Source: Pseudomonadota bacterium (GTDB taxonomy: Bacteria; Pseudomonadota; Alphaproteobacteria; Rhodospirillales; Magnetospirillaceae). From it: 64,000 bases of DNA. Shown piece after piece: positions 9,352 to 17,847 of the stretch. How positions within the stretch are numbered: the first letter of the stretch is position 1; every line of letters starts with the position of its first letter. The notes below the pieces were generated by a model. It was not told the DNA's origin and made no database searches. It worked only from the letters and a program-made list of their open reading frames with translations. The stretch covers positions 1-64,000 of the forward strand of contig JAJYTF010000017.1 of assembly GCA_021793155.1 (NCBI GenBank). Direction: 5' to 3'. The position numbers and the translations under genes were made by a program.

Positions 9352-9496
9352 CCGACCGGTCACGAGACGGCAACAGGCCGGGCAAAGTCGCGGAGGCATC
9401 CGGCTTCCAGACCCGCCCGTCACTATTTCGCATCCAGAATGAGTCCCGCCGACCGTTGACCCGGCGTTTCGGGCGGGTAAACTGGCGACTTGGCTT

Positions 9497-9548
9497 GTGG
9501 CGAGACTCTGGCGGGGGGTGTCCACACCACCCGCCAGAGTCTCGCCAC
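9497..9548. repeat. 19-bp perfect inverted repeat (long hairpin) upstream of gcvT
   Basis: GTGGCGAGACTCTGGCGGG (9497-9515) is the exact complement of 9530-9548. After one G/A mismatch four more pairs (9517-9520 with 9525-9528) close a 4-base loop, so the stem reaches about 24 positions. It lies 88 bp before the gcvT start, is not followed by a T run, and does not contain the conserved cores of a glycine riboswitch. It could be a transcript-level regulator of the gcv operon, an intergenic palindrome or an operator. Confidence 0.7.
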
Positions 9549-9635
9549 GATTCAATAAGTTGGTGGGGCGCCTCATCTGACACCTGGGAACCAGGCGTCC
9601 GGAGCAGACCACTAGGGGTAAGGGAAAGGCAACCC

Positions 9636-10748
9636 ATGAGCGAAGATCCGTCGACCCTGGCTCGAACTCCGCTCCACGCCTTGCATCTCGAGCTTGGGGC
9701 GAAAATGGTGCCGTTCGCCGGCTACCAGATGCCGGTGCAGTATCCGGCAGGCGTGCTCGCCGAACACAACCATACGCGATGCGCGGCGGGGTTGTTCGAC
9801 GTCTCCCACATGGGACAGGCGGTGATCACCGGGGCCGACCGTGTGGCTGCCGTCGAGGCTCTGGTCCCCGGCGATATCCAGGCGTTGCAGCCAGGGCGGA
9901 TCCGCTATACCCAGCTGACCGACCAGCAGGGCGGGATCCTGGACGACCTGATGGTGACTAATGCTGGCGATCACCTGTTTCTGGTGGTCAACGCCGCGTG
10001 CAAGGCGGCGGATATCGCCCATCTGAAGGCCGGCACCGCGGGTCGGGCCGAAGTTGCCGAGTTGACCGATCGCGCGCTGCTGGCCCTGCAAGGTCCGGCG
10101 GCCGAAGCGGTGATGTCGCGCCTGGCGCCCGAGGCCGCCGGGATGGGGTTCATGAGCTTTCGCCCCCTGGTCGTCGCCGGCATCCCCTGTCTGGTCAGCC
10201 GGTCGGGCTATACCGGCGAAGATGGCTACGAGATTTCCGTGCCCGGCGGCCAGGCCGAGGTGCTGGCTCGGCGCCTGCTGGAAGAGGCCGAGGTCCGGCC
10301 GGTGGGACTGGGCGCCCGCGACTCGCTGCGGCTTGAAGCCGGGCTATGCCTCTATGGCTCGGATATCGATAGGGGCACGACGCCGGTCGAGGCGGCGCTG
10401 ACCTGGTCGATTTCCAAACGACGGCGGGCCGAAGGCGGATTTCCGGGCGCCGCCGTCATTCAGCGCCAACTGGCCGAGGGACCGTCCCGCCTGAGAGTCG
10501 GCCTGAAGCCCGTGGACAAGGCACCCGCGCGCGCCCATACGCCGATCACCGATACGCAGGGCCGGCCGGTCGGCGAAGTCACCAGCGGCGGGTTCGGGCC
10601 CAGCGTGAACGGCCCGGTGGCCATGGGCTATGTGGATGCGGCGCTGGCCCGCACCGGCACCCCGGTGATGCTGGTGGTCCGCGGCACGGCGCGTCCGGCC
10701 CATGTGGCGGACCTGCCGTTCGTTCCGCACCGCTACCGCAAGGCTTGA
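9636..10748 (+). CDS. gcvT: Glycine cleavage system T protein (aminomethyltransferase)
   Basis: The 370-residue protein has the GcvT core: FDVSHMGQ near residue 55, [28 protein letters not shown] and [16 protein letters not shown]. The C-terminal barrel carries [12 protein letters not shown]. It moves the aminomethyl group from the lipoyl arm of GcvH to tetrahydrofolate, releasing ammonia. ATG 9636 is preceded by AGGGAAAGG. It heads a four-gene operon for glycine decarboxylation. Confidence 0.97.
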   Translation: MSEDPSTLARTPLHALHLELGAKMVPFAGYQMPVQYPAGVLAEHNHTRCAAGLFDVSHMGQAVITGADRVAAVEALVPGDIQALQPGRIRYTQLTDQQGGILDDLMVTNAGDHLFLVVNAACKAADIAHLKAGTAGRAEVAELTDRALLALQGPAAEAVMSRLAPEAAGMGFMSFRPLVVAGIPCLVSRSGYTGEDGYEISVPGGQAEVLARRLLEEAEVRPVGLGARDSLRLEAGLCLYGSDIDRGTTPVEAALTWSISKRRRAEGGFPGAAVIQRQLAEGPSRLRVGLKPVDKAPARAHTPITDTQGRPVGEVTSGGFGPSVNGPVAMGYVDAALARTGTPVMLVVRGTARPAHVADLPFVPHRYRKA

Positions 10749-10774
10749 GAACTCCAGGCGAGCAGGGGACAACG

Positions 10775-11152
10775 ATGAGCAAGACCTATTTCACCAGCGA
10801 GCACGAATGGATCGATGTCGAGGGCGAGATCGGCACCGTCGGCATCACCGACTACGCCCAGCATGCCCTGGGCGATGTGGTTTTTGTCGAGCTTCCGGCG
10901 CTCGGCAAGACTGTGGCCAAGGGTACCGAGACGGCGGTGGTCGAATCGGTGAAGGCCGCGTCGGAGGTATTCTCGCCGGCCTCGGGCGAGATCGTGGCGA
11001 CCAATGACGCCATCGTCAGTCAGCCAGGCTTGGTCAACGAAGCCTGCGAATCGACCGCCTGGTTCTTCAAATTACGCCTATCCAACCCGGCCGAATTGAA
11101 CGGGTTGATGGACCGGCCGGCCTACGAGGACTTCGTCAAGGGTCTGGAGTAA
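10775..11152 (+). CDS. gcvH: Glycine cleavage system H protein
   Basis: The 125-residue protein has the full H-protein fold with the lipoylated lysine in VVESVKAASEVFSP (Lys about 61) and the usual start YFTSEHEWI. It shuttles the aminomethyl group between P and T proteins. It lies 26 bp after gcvT and 6 bp before gcvPA. Confidence 0.97.
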   Translation: MSKTYFTSEHEWIDVEGEIGTVGITDYAQHALGDVVFVELPALGKTVAKGTETAVVESVKAASEVFSPASGEIVATNDAIVSQPGLVNEACESTAWFFKLRLSNPAELNGLMDRPAYEDFVKGLE

Positions 11153-11158
11153 TCGCGG

Positions 11159-12502
11159 ATGCGTTATCTGCCGCTTACCGAGGCCGACCGGCAGGCCATG
11201 CTGGCGGCCATCGGCGTCGTCGGCGTCGATGATCTGTTCAAGGATGTGCCTGTGCCGGCGCGGCGCGACGCGCCGGTGGATCTGCCCTTTCATGCCGGCG
11301 AAATGGCGGTCGAGCACCGCCTGACGGCGCTGGCGCAGAAGAACCTTTCGGCGGGTTGCGCGCCCTTTTTCATCGGGGCGGGGGTCTATCGGCACCACAT
11401 TCCGGCGGCGGTGGATGCGCTGATCCAGCGGGGTGAGTTTCTGACCTCCTATACGCCCTATCAACCCGAGGTCAGCCAGGGCACCCTACAATACCTGTTC
11501 GAGTTCCAGAGCCAGGTGGCATTGCTGACCGGCATGGACGTGGCCAACGCCTCGATGTACGACGGCGCCACCGCCACGGCCGAGGCGGCGGCCATGGCCT
11601 GCCGCGTCACCAAGCGGGCCCATATCCTGCTGTCCGGCGACCTGCATCCCCATTACCGCAGCGTCACCGCCACGGCTCTGCAGTACAGCGGGCTGGATGT
11701 GGAGGCCCTGCCGCCAGACCCCCTGGGTAGCGAAGACCTGATCGGCCGCATCGGCCCGGACACCGCTTGTGTGGTCGTGCAAAATCCCGGCTTCTTCGGA
11801 CGGCTGCGGGACGCCACGGCGCTGGCGGCGGCCTGCCATGCGGCCGGGGCCCTGCTGGTGATGGCTGTGGCCGAGCCGGTGTCGCTGGGCCTGGTCAAGG
11901 CGCCCGGCGACATGGATGCCGATATCGTCGTCGCCGAAGGGCAAAGCATCGGTAACCCCATGGCGTTCGGCGGACCGGGGCTGGGGCTGTTCGCCACCCG
12001 CGACAAATATGTGCGCCAGATGCCCGGGCGCCTGGTGGGGCAGACCGTCGACGGCGACGGGCGGCGTGGCTGGGTGCTGACCCTGTCGACGCGCGAGCAG
12101 CATATCCGGCGCGAGAAGGCCACCAGCAACATCTGCACCAATTCCGGCCTCTGCGCCCTGGCCTTCACCATCCATCTGTCGCTGCTGGGTGAGGCGGGGT
12201 TCCGCCGGTTGGCCCGCCTCAACCACGCCCATGCGGTGATGCTGGCCGAGAAGCTGGCGCCGCTGAAAGGGGTGCGGCTGTTGTCACAGACATTCTTCAA
12301 CGAGTTCGCCGTCGCGCTGCCGAAGTCCGCAGCCGAGGTGGTCGAAGCGTTGGCCCGGCGCGGCGTCCTGGGCGGTGTTCCGGTGTCGCGTTTCTACCCG
12401 TCCTATCCCGAACTCGACGGGGTGCTGCTGCTCGCCGCCACGGAAACCACCGCCGAAGCCGATATGGACGCGCTGGCCGATGCTTTGAGGGAGGTGTTGT
12501 GA
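11159..12502 (+). CDS. gcvPA: Glycine dehydrogenase (decarboxylating) subunit 1
   Basis: The 447-residue protein matches the N-terminal half of the split P protein: [52 protein letters not shown] and the [16 protein letters not shown] region. It pairs with the PLP-bearing subunit 2 to decarboxylate glycine. Its TGA overlaps the ATG of gcvPB by one base. Confidence 0.96.
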   Translation: MRYLPLTEADRQAMLAAIGVVGVDDLFKDVPVPARRDAPVDLPFHAGEMAVEHRLTALAQKNLSAGCAPFFIGAGVYRHHIPAAVDALIQRGEFLTSYTPYQPEVSQGTLQYLFEFQSQVALLTGMDVANASMYDGATATAEAAAMACRVTKRAHILLSGDLHPHYRSVTATALQYSGLDVEALPPDPLGSEDLIGRIGPDTACVVVQNPGFFGRLRDATALAAACHAAGALLVMAVAEPVSLGLVKAPGDMDADIVVAEGQSIGNPMAFGGPGLGLFATRDKYVRQMPGRLVGQTVDGDGRRGWVLTLSTREQHIRREKATSNICTNSGLCALAFTIHLSLLGEAGFRRLARLNHAHAVMLAEKLAPLKGVRLLSQTFFNEFAVALPKSAAEVVEALARRGVLGGVPVSRFYPSYPELDGVLLLAATETTAEADMDALADALREVL

Positions 12503-13974
12503 TGGCCGAGACCAGCCGCGGCCTGATGCTTGAGGAACCGTTGATCTTCGAGCAGGACAGCCCCGGCCTGTGCGGCGTCGACTTGCCTGAGCCGCCGTTG
12601 GTGATCGATCGCCTCGGCGGGCTGGAACGCCAGGAAGCGATTGGCTTGCCGGGCCTGTCCGAGCCGGCGGTGGTGCGGCATTACACCCGGCTCAGCCAGA
12701 AGAACGTCGGTATCGACTCGGTGTTCTATCCCCTTGGCTCCTGCACCATGAAGCATAACCCGCGGATCAACGAGAAGCTGGCGCGGCTGCCGGGACTGGC
12801 GGACATCCATCCGTTTCAGCCGGCAAGCACGGTCCAGGGGGCGCTGGAACTGATCGACTTGACCGCCCATTGGTTGAAGACGCTGACCGGTATGCCGGCC
12901 ATCGCCATGAGCCCGGCGGCTGGCGCCCATGGAGAATTCTGCGGGCTGATGACCATCCGCGCCGCTCTCGAGGACCGCAGAGAGAAGCGCCTCCGGATAC
13001 TGGTCCCGGAATCGGCCCACGGCACCAACCCGGCCAGTGCCGCGGCCTGCGGCTTTACCGTCGACCCCATTCCGGCGACCGCCCGTGGCCGCGTCGACCT
13101 TGCCGCGATGAAGGCCAAGCTGGGTGGCGACGTGGCCGGCCTGATGCTCACCAATCCCAACACCTGCGGCCTGTTCGAGGACGAAATTCTTGAGATCGCC
13201 GAGGCGGTTCATCAGGCGGGCGGCTATTTCTACTGTGACGGTGCCAACTACAACGCCATCGTCGGACGCGTGCGGGTGGCCGACCTGGGCGTCGACGTCA
13301 TGCACATCAACCTGCACAAGACTTTTTCCACGCCCCATGGCGGCGGCGGCCCCGGGGCCGGACCGACGGTGCTGTCGGCGGCGCTGGCGCCCTTTGCGCC
13401 GTTGCCGGCGGTGGTGCATGACGACAGGGGATTCCGCTTGGTCGAGCATGCCGCCCAATCGGGGGCCAAGCCCTGCGGCCGCCTGAAGGGCTATCACGGC
13501 CAGTTCGGAGTATTCGTGCGGGCGCTGGCCTATATGATGTCGATGGGTGCCGACGGCCTTCGCCAGGCCTCGTCGGATGCCGTGCTCAGCGCCAACTACC
13601 TGCTGGCCGAACTGGCCTCGGAGTTGACGCCGTCCTTTGCCGGTCCGTGCATGCACGAGGCGCTGTTCGATGATCGCTTCCTCAAAGACACGGGGGTGAC
13701 AACCCTGGACTTCGCCAAGGCGATGATCGACGAGGGGTTCCACCCGATGACCATGTATTTCCCGCTGGTGGTGCATGGCGCCCTGCTGATGGAGCCGACC
13801 GAGACCGAAAGCAAAGACACCCTCGACCGCTTCATCGCCAGCCTGCGGGGCCTGGCCCGGCGGGCGAAAGGCGGCGCCGCAGCTTCGTTCAAGGCCGCCC
13901 CGGTCCATACGCCGCGCCGACGGCTGGACGAGACTGCAGCCGCCCGTACGCCCGTGTTGCGCTGGCGGCGATGA
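12502..13974 (+). CDS. gcvPB: Glycine dehydrogenase (decarboxylating) subunit 2
   Basis: The 490-residue protein carries the PLP-binding lysine in HINLHKTFSTPHGGGGPGAG and the conserved HYTRLSQKNVGIDS and YPLGSCTMKHNP blocks. ATG 12502 was preferred to GTG 12499 because it forms the TGATG overlap with gcvPA. Together with gcvPA it makes the alpha2-beta2-type P protein. Its stop overlaps the start of the downstream channel gene (ATGA). Confidence 0.96.
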   Translation: MAETSRGLMLEEPLIFEQDSPGLCGVDLPEPPLVIDRLGGLERQEAIGLPGLSEPAVVRHYTRLSQKNVGIDSVFYPLGSCTMKHNPRINEKLARLPGLADIHPFQPASTVQGALELIDLTAHWLKTLTGMPAIAMSPAAGAHGEFCGLMTIRAALEDRREKRLRILVPESAHGTNPASAAACGFTVDPIPATARGRVDLAAMKAKLGGDVAGLMLTNPNTCGLFEDEILEIAEAVHQAGGYFYCDGANYNAIVGRVRVADLGVDVMHINLHKTFSTPHGGGGPGAGPTVLSAALAPFAPLPAVVHDDRGFRLVEHAAQSGAKPCGRLKGYHGQFGVFVRALAYMMSMGADGLRQASSDAVLSANYLLAELASELTPSFAGPCMHEALFDDRFLKDTGVTTLDFAKAMIDEGFHPMTMYFPLVVHGALLMEPTETESKDTLDRFIASLRGLARRAKGGAAASFKAAPVHTPRRRLDETAAARTPVLRWRR

Positions 13975-14966
13975 CGACTGCCATCGGGACGTCCCGTCAT
14001 CGCGCCACGCGCTATGGCCGGTTGCGGCGGCGCGTCTATCACATGCTGGGAGGTGAAGGGCATCTCGATCCGGTGGTGAAGCTGGTCGACTATGCGCTGG
14101 TCAGCCTGATCACGATCAACTGCGTGTTCTCGGTTCTCGAATCTGTGGAGCATCTGGCCATCGTTCACGGCCATATCTTCCACGCCTTCGACAAGTTCTC
14201 GGTGATCATCTTCTCCATCGAGTACCTGCTGCGCGTATGGACGGCGGTCGAGATGCCGGACCGGCGCTACCACCATCAGATCTGGGGACGGCTCAGGTTC
14301 GTCTTCACACCGCTGGCGCTGGTCGATCTGGTGGCCATCCTGCCGTTCTATCTGGGGATCTTCTTCGAAGTCGACCTACGCGCCATGCGCGTGCTGCGCC
14401 TGCTCAGGGTGTTCAAGCTGACCCGCTATTCGCAGGCGATGAACATCATGATCGATGTGCTGCGCCAGGAGGCCAGGGCCATCGGCGCGGTGCTATTCGT
14501 CTTCGCGGTGATCCTGGTGTTCGTCTCCAGCCTGATGTACATGCTGGAGCATCCCTACCAACCGCAAGTGTTCTCGGATATCCCCTCGGCCATGTGGTGG
14601 GCGGTGGTGACCATGACCACCCTGGGCTACGGCGACATGGTGCCGTCGACGGCGCTGGGGCGCATCCTGGGGGCGTTCACTGCCATCATCGGCGTCGGCA
14701 TGATCGCCTTGCCGGCCGGCGTTCTCGCCTCGGGCTTCAGCGAACAGTTGCGGCTCCGCCGCGAGGAATACCTGGAAACAGTCGAGGAGGTGATCCACGA
14801 ACGGCACCGGATCAGCTCGCGGGAACGCCGGCGCCTGGAGGAAACCCGCATCTTGCTGGGCCTGTCGCACGAAGAAGCGGCCAATGTCCTGGTCCATGCG
14901 GTCGGCAAGGGAGCCGTCCACTGCCCGCATTGCGGCGAGCGGATCGACCTGCGGCCCGAGGTGTAG
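13971..14966 (+). CDS. Voltage-sensor-type K+ channel with C-terminal zinc-ribbon-like motif
   Basis: The 331-residue protein has six predicted membrane segments, an Arg-rich S4 (MRVLRLLRVFKLTRY), a pore helix and the selectivity filter TMTTLGYGDM. A cytoplasmic helical tail (about 250-305) follows, with an HCPHCGERID motif near the C terminus that could bind Zn together with a nearby His. It should conduct K+ across the inner membrane. ATG 13971 overlaps the gcvPB stop by four bases, so it is translationally coupled to glycine cleavage, an unusual pairing. No cyclic-nucleotide-binding domain is present. Confidence 0.85.
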   Translation: MTTAIGTSRHRATRYGRLRRRVYHMLGGEGHLDPVVKLVDYALVSLITINCVFSVLESVEHLAIVHGHIFHAFDKFSVIIFSIEYLLRVWTAVEMPDRRYHHQIWGRLRFVFTPLALVDLVAILPFYLGIFFEVDLRAMRVLRLLRVFKLTRYSQAMNIMIDVLRQEARAIGAVLFVFAVILVFVSSLMYMLEHPYQPQVFSDIPSAMWWAVVTMTTLGYGDMVPSTALGRILGAFTAIIGVGMIALPAGVLASGFSEQLRLRREEYLETVEEVIHERHRISSRERRRLEETRILLGLSHEEAANVLVHAVGKGAVHCPHCGERIDLRPEV

Positions 14967-14982
14967 GGCGCGTCCCTGTCTT

Positions 14983-15040
14983 CCTGAGCGCAGTGAGGGA
15001 TCTCGCCGTGCGGCCGAAATCCCTCGCCTGATAAGTCAGG
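14983..15040. repeat. Intergenic palindrome
   Basis: GAGGGAT (14995-15001) pairs with ATCCCTC (15019-15025) and CCTGA (14983-14987) with TCAGG (15036-15040). The pattern of a GGATCTC-like core in a larger dyad recurs at 21330 and 28174, suggesting a dispersed family of short intergenic palindromes. Confidence 0.5.
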
Positions 15041-15095
15041 AGTCGAGGGTGGCCTTTTCCCATCTTTCCGTCTTGCAGCCGTCATCACGTCTGCC

Positions 15096-15128
15096 AAAAG
15101 AAAACCCCCGGACCTTGCGGGCCGGGGG
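15096..15128 (-). terminator. Intrinsic terminator of the atp F0 operon
   Basis: Read on the minus strand, CCCCCGG and its complement (plus strand 15105-15111 and 15122-15128) form a GC-rich stem with a short loop, followed by TTTTCTTTT. It lies 26 bases beyond the atpF stop, exactly where the leftward operon should end. Confidence 0.85.
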
Positions 15129-15153
15129 CTTCGATTTCCATACCTCGCCGGGT

Positions 15154-15696
15154 TCAGTGCAGCCGGTTGGGCAGGTCCTTGATGGCCGCGTCAACCAGGG
15201 CCGCCGCCTTGTCGGCGGGGAGATTGCCGGCGATCAGCTTGCGGGTGGCGTTAATGGCGATATCCACCGCGGTATTGCGGACCTCGCGCATCGCTTCCGC
15301 CTCGGCCTGGGCGATGCGGTCCATGGCCTGCTGTTCGCGCCGCTTCAGCAGGTCGTCCAGATCCTTGGCCGCCTGGGCGGCAAGGCGGTCGGCCTCAGCC
15401 TTGGCATGGGCCACGATGTCCTTGGCTTCCTGCAGGGCGTCGCGCTGTTTGCGCTGATAGGTGGCCAGCATCTCCTGCGCCTCGGTGCGCAGGCGCTCGG
15501 CTTCCTCGATGCGTGCCTTGATCTTCTCGCGGCGCAGGTCGAGGGCGGCGGTGATGCCGCGGAATACCGGGCGGGCCAGCAGCCCGACGACGATCAGCCA
15601 AGTGATGGCAACCCAGATTTCAGGGTCGCTCAGCACCCCGCCGTGCTCGGCATGTTGGGCGGCCGTTTCGGCCGCCTGGGCGATGGAGATGAACAT
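15154..15696 (-). CDS. atpF: F0F1 ATP synthase subunit b
   Basis: The 180-residue protein has one N-terminal membrane segment ([19 protein letters not shown]) and a long charged coiled coil ([20 protein letters not shown] onward), the architecture of the peripheral stalk. It is the last gene of atpI-atpB-atpE-b'-b and touches the b' gene with a one-base overlap. Confidence 0.95.
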   Translation of the reverse strand: MFISIAQAAETAAQHAEHGGVLSDPEIWVAITWLIVVGLLARPVFRGITAALDLRREKIKARIEEAERLRTEAQEMLATYQRKQRDALQEAKDIVAHAKAEADRLAAQAAKDLDDLLKRREQQAMDRIAQAEAEAMREVRNTAVDIAINATRKLIAGNLPADKAAALVDAAIKDLPNRLH

Positions 15697-16187
15697 CAGC
15701 GGCGCTCCTGCATGGCAGAGGTCACGGCCAAGCCGACTTTGGCATCGTCGAGTGTGATGCCTGTGAGCTTTGCCGCCGCCATCTTGGCAACATCGGAGGC
15801 GACGTCACGCACTTGGGCCAAGGCCTGGTCCTTTGCCGCCACGATACGGGCTTCGCCGGCCTTGATCTGATCGGCCAGGCGCTCGCCCAGTTCCTTCTGG
15901 CGGGCTTCCGCTTGTTTGGCCAAGGCTTCGCCGCTGGAACGGAGTAATTGATGGGCTTCGGCGCGCGAGTCGGCCAGCGCCTTCTCGTAGACGGCGATCG
16001 CCGTTTCGGCCTCGGCCTTCAACTGGGCCGCCTTGTCCAGGTTGTCGTCGATCTTCCGTTGCCGCTCCTCCAGTACTCCGCCAATCTTCGGCATGGCGAA
16101 AATCGACAGCAGGACATAGAGCAGGATGAATGTGACATACAGCCAGAACAGCTGACTCGAGAAGAACGTTGGGTCGAACTGAGGCAT
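15696..16187 (-). CDS. atpG: F0F1 ATP synthase subunit b'
   Basis: The 163-residue protein has a membrane segment after [20 protein letters not shown] and a coiled coil starting [20 protein letters not shown]. It is the paralogous b' subunit of alphaproteobacteria and phototrophs, which forms a b-b' heterodimeric stalk. The symbol atpG is used for b' here; some call it atpF2 or atpX. Confidence 0.94.
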   Translation of the reverse strand: MPQFDPTFFSSQLFWLYVTFILLYVLLSIFAMPKIGGVLEERQRKIDDNLDKAAQLKAEAETAIAVYEKALADSRAEAHQLLRSSGEALAKQAEARQKELGERLADQIKAGEARIVAAKDQALAQVRDVASDVAKMAAAKLTGITLDDAKVGLAVTSAMQERR

Positions 16188-16287
16188 TGCTCTTGACTTT
16201 CTGTTCGCGAATAGGTCTCACGCGCGAACCCGCCGGCAACCCCATCAGGCGTTGCCGGCTAAGCCGCGAATGTCGGTACGGTAAGAC

Positions 16288-16512
16288 TTAGACGAACAGG
16301 AGGATCAGCGCGACAACCAGCGCGAACAGCGCGATGGCCTCGGTCACCGCAAAGCCGATCCAGCCGTAAAGCTCGACATTGGCCTTGGCGGCGGGGTTCC
16401 GGCCGACGGTGGCGATCAGGTTCGACCAGATGTTGCCCACGCCGATACCCGAACCGATCATGCCGATGGCGGCCAGACCAGCACCAATCATCTTCGCAGC
16501 TTGAGGATCCAT
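16288..16512 (-). CDS. atpE: F0F1 ATP synthase subunit c
   Basis: The 74-residue proteolipid has two membrane helices joined by VGRNPAAKA. The helix-1 Gly-rich face is IGAGLAAIGMIGSGIGVG and the ion-binding carboxylate is in TEAIALFALVVALILLF (Glu about 58). The surrounding residues suggest H+ rather than Na+ coupling, as no Na+-binding Gln/Ser set is evident. Confidence 0.97.
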   Translation of the reverse strand: MDPQAAKMIGAGLAAIGMIGSGIGVGNIWSNLIATVGRNPAAKANVELYGWIGFAVTEAIALFALVVALILLFV

Positions 16513-16570
16513 TTAACTTCCCTTTCTAGAAACGAAAAACCACTAAACCTCTTCCCGACCCCGCAAGCTC

Positions 16571-17305
16571 TCAGTGCATGTGAATGGCGTCATGCAGATA
16601 GATGCAGGAGAGAATCGTGAACACATAGGCCTGCAACAGCGCAATGCCGAATTCCAGGACGGTGATGCCGCCCAGGAATGCCATCGGCACGATGCCGGGC
16701 AGCACATAGAACGCGCCCAGCGAAATCACGAAGCCGGCCATGACCTGCAGGATGATATGCCCGACGGTCATGTTGGCGAACAGACGGATGGCCAAGCTGA
16801 ACGGACGCGAGCAGTAGGAGATCAGCTCGATCGGTACCAGGATCAGCGCGGTGGCCAGCGGAGCCCCATGGGGGAAGAACATCCGCAGGTAGCCCAGCCC
16901 GTGGTGCATGAAGCCGATGATGGTCACGCCGACGAAGACGACGATGGCCAGGCCGAAGGTGACGATGATGTGGCTGGTATAGGTGAAGCTGAAGGGGATC
17001 ATCCCCAGCAGGTTGCCGAACAGCACGAACATGAATAGCGTGAAGATGAAGGGGAAATATTTCCGTCCCTGCGATCCCACGTTGTCGCGGATCATGTTGG
17101 CGGTGAACTCGTACAGAACCTCGGCCATCGATTGCCAGCGGCCCGGGATCAGGGCGCGGCCACGGACCGACAGCGTGAGGAAGGTGGTGACCAGGCAAAC
17201 GGACACAACCATCAGCAGCGCGGAATTGGTGAAGGAGATGTTCACTCCCCCGATATCGAGGGGAACCAAGGGTTCGATCTTGAATTGCTCGACCGGACTA
17301 GCCAC
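16571..17305 (-). CDS. atpB: F0F1 ATP synthase subunit a
   Basis: The 244-residue protein is the polytopic a subunit. The essential arginine lies in FSLAIRLFANMTVGHIIL (about 175) and ends with QAYVFTILSCIYLHDAIH. It forms the proton half-channels against the c ring. The start MASPVEQFKIEPLVPLDIGG is typical for alphaproteobacteria. Confidence 0.96.
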   Translation of the reverse strand: MASPVEQFKIEPLVPLDIGGVNISFTNSALLMVVSVCLVTTFLTLSVRGRALIPGRWQSMAEVLYEFTANMIRDNVGSQGRKYFPFIFTLFMFVLFGNLLGMIPFSFTYTSHIIVTFGLAIVVFVGVTIIGFMHHGLGYLRMFFPHGAPLATALILVPIELISYCSRPFSLAIRLFANMTVGHIILQVMAGFVISLGAFYVLPGIVPMAFLGGITVLEFGIALLQAYVFTILSCIYLHDAIHMH

Positions 17306-17317
17306 CGTGCGCCCCTC

Positions 17318-17701
17318 TCATGAACCGTTCTGTCCATCCCGTTCCTGCCGCCCTTGCTTCTGTCGTTCTTGCGCCAGGCCCAGCCCGACGGACTCGTCCA
17401 TCCCCTTGGCCGCCCGATAGACGTTCATTACGCCCGCGGCAGCGCCCAGGAAGAAGAACAGCACCATCAGCCACGGCCGGGTGCCGAGCCATACGTCGAG
17501 GCCATACCCCATGAGGGTACCTACGGCGACGCCCGCCACCAGCTCAACGGCAATGCGAAACCCCAGGCCCATGCCGGCGCCGGCGTTCACCTTGCCGTCC
17601 CGCGGCACTCGTCCGACCTCGATATCCTCACGGGCGCGGGCGGCGCGCAACCGTGCATCGAGTTCCTCGATCGATCGGGGTTCCTTTGGTTCGTCCGTCA
17701 T
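17318..17701 (-). CDS. atpI: AtpI, F0 assembly factor
   Basis: The 127-residue protein has a charged N-terminal part (ELDARLRAARARED) and two membrane helices (about 45-100) with GLGFRIAVELVAGVAVGTLMG, matching AtpI of alphaproteobacteria. AtpI helps c-ring assembly. First gene of the operon, 12 bp before atpB. Confidence 0.88.
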   Translation of the reverse strand: MTDEPKEPRSIEELDARLRAARAREDIEVGRVPRDGKVNAGAGMGLGFRIAVELVAGVAVGTLMGYGLDVWLGTRPWLMVLFFFLGAAAGVMNVYRAAKGMDESVGLGLAQERQKQGRQERDGQNGS

Positions 17702-17847
17702 CGTCGTACGCTTCAGGCCCCCCTTTTGGCCGCGGAAAAGCCAAAAGCGCGGGCACCATAAGGTTTGCTCTCCACCCTGTCAAGGACGCAAACCCCGGCC
17801 CAGAAGGGGCTGGAACCCCTGACGAAAGGCAAGCCCGTAGCTATCGT

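Noticed and set aside
9360-9635. Glycine riboswitch before gcvT
   Set aside because: The conserved aptamer cores (such as GCCGAAGGGGCAA-like segments) are not found; only a long simple hairpin is present.
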